Of a stretch of 64,000 bases of DNA, positions 62,640-64,000 are shown piece by piece. Numbering within the stretch: position 1 is the stretch's first letter; each line of letters opens with the position of its first letter. Under the pieces are notes generated by a model. That model was not told where the DNA came from. It did not search any database and was given only the letters and a program-made list of their open reading frames with translations. This DNA is from Gaetbulibacter sp. S0825. GTDB taxonomy: Bacteria > Bacteroidota > Bacteroidia > Flavobacteriales > Flavobacteriaceae. Position numbers and translations under genes: made by a program. The stretch spans positions 1,054,001-1,118,000 of the forward strand of contig NZ_JAATJT010000001.1 in assembly GCF_011777505.1 (NCBI RefSeq). Direction: 5' to 3'.

Positions 62640-63142
62640 TTAGTTTTTCTACTGAATAAAACGGTTATTAAAATAATAAGTATTAAAGTAAAGATACTAG
62701 AGAATAACGTCTTTTTTAAGATTAAAATTATTTTTGAGAAGTTAAAAATTTCTAAACTAAATAAAAGGAAGTGATGTACGAGAATAATGATTAAAAAATA
62801 GGTTAATCGCTGTCCAATATCTGTATTACTAAATTTTATGGTTTGATGCTCGTAAATAGCGCCAAAAGAAAATTTTAAAACAACAGGTCTTATGTAGGCT
62901 ATCGTTACACTTGCAGCTGCATGAACACCTCCTGAATCTGTAAATAAATCAACAGTTAATCCTAGTAAAAAAGCTAAAAAGATAAATAACATTCTATTGT
63001 TTTTTATAGGGAATAGAATGATAAATAAAATATATAAGTATGGATTTATATAACCCAAAAAGTTAATATGATTAAGCACTAAAACCTGTGCCAAAACCAA
63101 TACTATAAAGCGAACGATATTTGTGGTTGTGGCGTTATTCAT
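62636..63142 (-). CDS. mreD: Rod shape-determining protein MreD
   Basis: 168 residues, five to six hydrophobic segments, matching the poorly conserved MreD family (LVLNHINFLGYINPYLYILF, LAFLLGLTVDLFTDSGGVHA). It links MreC to the PBP2/RodA complex in the inner membrane. It overlaps mrdA by four and mreC by eight bases. Identification relies partly on operon order. Confidence 0.92.
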   Translation of the reverse strand: MNNATTTNIVRFIVLVLAQVLVLNHINFLGYINPYLYILFIILFPIKNNRMLFIFLAFLLGLTVDLFTDSGGVHAAASVTIAYIRPVVLKFSFGAIYEHQTIKFSNTDIGQRLTYFLIIILVHHFLLFSLEIFNFSKIILILKKTLFSSIFTLILIILITVLFSRKTK

Positions 63143-63956
63143 CTAAATTGTTTAGATTAGAAATTTCTGCAGCATCTAAATTTTCTATGATATATACATG
63201 ACCTATGTTAGTCATGTCATTAAAAAGTGCAACATCAATTTCAAAGTAATTTTCGGTTTCATCTGTTTTAACATATGCGACCGTTCCAATTGGGATTCCT
63301 TTAGGAAAAATAGTTGAAAGCCCTCCAGTAATAATGGTATCTCCAACCACAACAGGTGCTTGTTTCGGTAAATCGATAAGTTGTACCATATATGGTGAAT
63401 TTCCATTCCAAGTTAAAATACCAAAATGATTGGTTTTTTTTAGTTGTGCGTTAACACCAATATTTGAGTTTAAAATTGACCGAACTCTACCATAATTAGG
63501 AGATACTTTGTCTATGATACCAACGATTCCTTTTGAAGTAATCACTCCAAATTCTTCTTTAATACTATCTTTTTGACCTTTGTTGATGGTCAAGTAGTTA
63601 TTTGTTAGAGAGTAACTGTTTTTATAAACTTGAGCAGGCGTGTATTTATAATTGGCATTATAGTTTAAAGAGTCTATGAAGGCTTCCTTTAATTTACCTG
63701 TTTGAGCGTTAAATAGAACAGATTTAAGCCTATTGTTTTCTTCAAGCAATATTTGATTTTCTTTTTTTAAACCAAAGTAACCCCCAATATTATTTGCCGA
63801 TTCGTAAACACCTCCTGTTAAAAAATTAGCTGAGTTAATGAATTTGCTTCTGTGATAAGAATGTGATTGGAACGTAAAAATTAGAGATATACAAAACAGC
63901 AACAAAAACAAAAGAAAGGTTTTGTTTCTTATTATAAAATTTATAATCTGTTGCAT
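63135..63956 (-). CDS. mreC: Rod shape-determining protein MreC
   Basis: 273 residues: one N-terminal membrane segment (FLLFLLLFCISLIFTFQSHS), a coiled coil (NIGGYFGLKKENQILLEENN), and the periplasmic beta domain (TINKGQKDSIKEEFGVITSK, GIVGIIDKVSPNYGRVRSIL, VVVGDTIITGGLSTIFPKGI). It organises the elongasome by binding PBP2. It starts 44 bases from the window edge; mreB is expected just upstream. Confidence 0.94.
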   Translation of the reverse strand: MQQIINFIIRNKTFLLFLLLFCISLIFTFQSHSYHRSKFINSANFLTGGVYESANNIGGYFGLKKENQILLEENNRLKSVLFNAQTGKLKEAFIDSLNYNANYKYTPAQVYKNSYSLTNNYLTINKGQKDSIKEEFGVITSKGIVGIIDKVSPNYGRVRSILNSNIGVNAQLKKTNHFGILTWNGNSPYMVQLIDLPKQAPVVVGDTIITGGLSTIFPKGIPIGTVAYVKTDETENYFEIDVALFNDMTNIGHVYIIENLDAAEISNLNNLDE

Positions 63957-63966
63957 GAGTTATGCT

Positions 63967-64000
63967 CTATTTAATCAATACGCTTTTAAACTTTGGAAGG
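63967..64000 (-). CDS. mreB: Possible 3' end of mreB
   Basis: On the minus strand the last 34 bases hold an open frame of ten codons (LPKFKSVLIK) ending in TAG at 63967-63969, ten bases before the mreC start. MreB almost always precedes mreC, so this is probably its C-terminus. Another frame (FQSLKAY, stop about 63977) is nearly as possible. The fragment is too short to prove. Confidence 0.35.
   Translation of the reverse strand, partial: LPKFKSVLIK

Noticed and set aside
1-64000. CRISPR arrays, insertion sequences, prophage or tRNA genes
   Set aside because: No spaced direct repeats, transposase or integrase motifs, or cloverleaf sequences were seen in reading both strands.

Overview
The window is AT-rich, carries no Shine-Dalgarno-like leaders, and has several promoters of the Bacteroidetes form (TTG/TTTG, a spacer, then TAnnTTTG). 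It also holds gliding genes (gldA, gldB, gldC), a protein with a type IX secretion sorting tail, and short hairpin repeats of the kind scattered through flavobacterial genomes. Together these point to a gliding, probably marine, member of the Flavobacteriaceae. It is ordinary chromosome: no insertion sequence, phage, CRISPR array, tRNA or rRNA was seen.

Layout. 1-5396 (+): branched-chain amino acid operon (3' end of ilvD, ilvB, ilvN, ilvC, ilvA). It converges on 5496-9788 (-): leucine operon leuA-leuC-leuD-leuB. 9938-11488: conserved-looking protein of unknown function. 11505-22425 (+): methionine regulon led by a SAM-I riboswitch: metY, a three-domain metX-aspartokinase-homoserine dehydrogenase fusion, metZ, methionine synthase split over two genes, and metF. 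22459-24871: an outer-membrane PagL-like lipid A deacylase, a head-GIN (DUF2807) lipoprotein and a membrane-anchored HTH protein. 24968-25861 (-): gldA. 25940-30073 (+): aromatic amino acid operon pheA-aminotransferase-tyrA-DAHP synthase/chorismate mutase, preceded by a leader peptide crowded with Phe, Tyr and Trp codons plus a terminator. 30178-32254: a secreted T9SS cargo and two exported unknowns.

32340-43003 (+): rsgA, dtd, a DUF457 membrane protein, two DUF3857/transglutaminase-like proteins, mazG-like, aroA, queA, rlmN and a polyprenyl diphosphate synthase. 43005-46282: an unknown lipoprotein, then an ECF sigma factor, a likely membrane anti-sigma protein and an outer-membrane protein. 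46364-51098: an ATP-grasp-like Cj0069 family protein, dnaG (lacking its zinc ligands), an atypical response regulator and nadE. 51205-52499: gldB-gldC. 52527-58040 (-): a DUF6090 protein and a group of exported enzymes (D-aminoacylase-like amidohydrolase, Gfo/Idh/MocA oxidoreductase, DUF1080 protein, alpha/beta hydrolase). 58156-59418: an exported class V aminotransferase. 59419-63956 (-): the rod-shape operon mreC-mreD-mrdA-rodA, with mreB presumably just beyond the right edge.

Most of the window is amino acid biosynthesis under RNA-level control. Methionine genes are switched by a SAM riboswitch and aromatic genes apparently by ribosome-mediated attenuation. The strongest candidate for something little described is this aromatic attenuator (25988-26114): leader ORF, 1:2 hairpin, antiterminator and terminator can all be drawn by eye. 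Next are the MetX-AK-HSD fusion, the zinc-less primase, and the N-terminal sequence shared by two unrelated neighbouring genes at 53288 and 54920.
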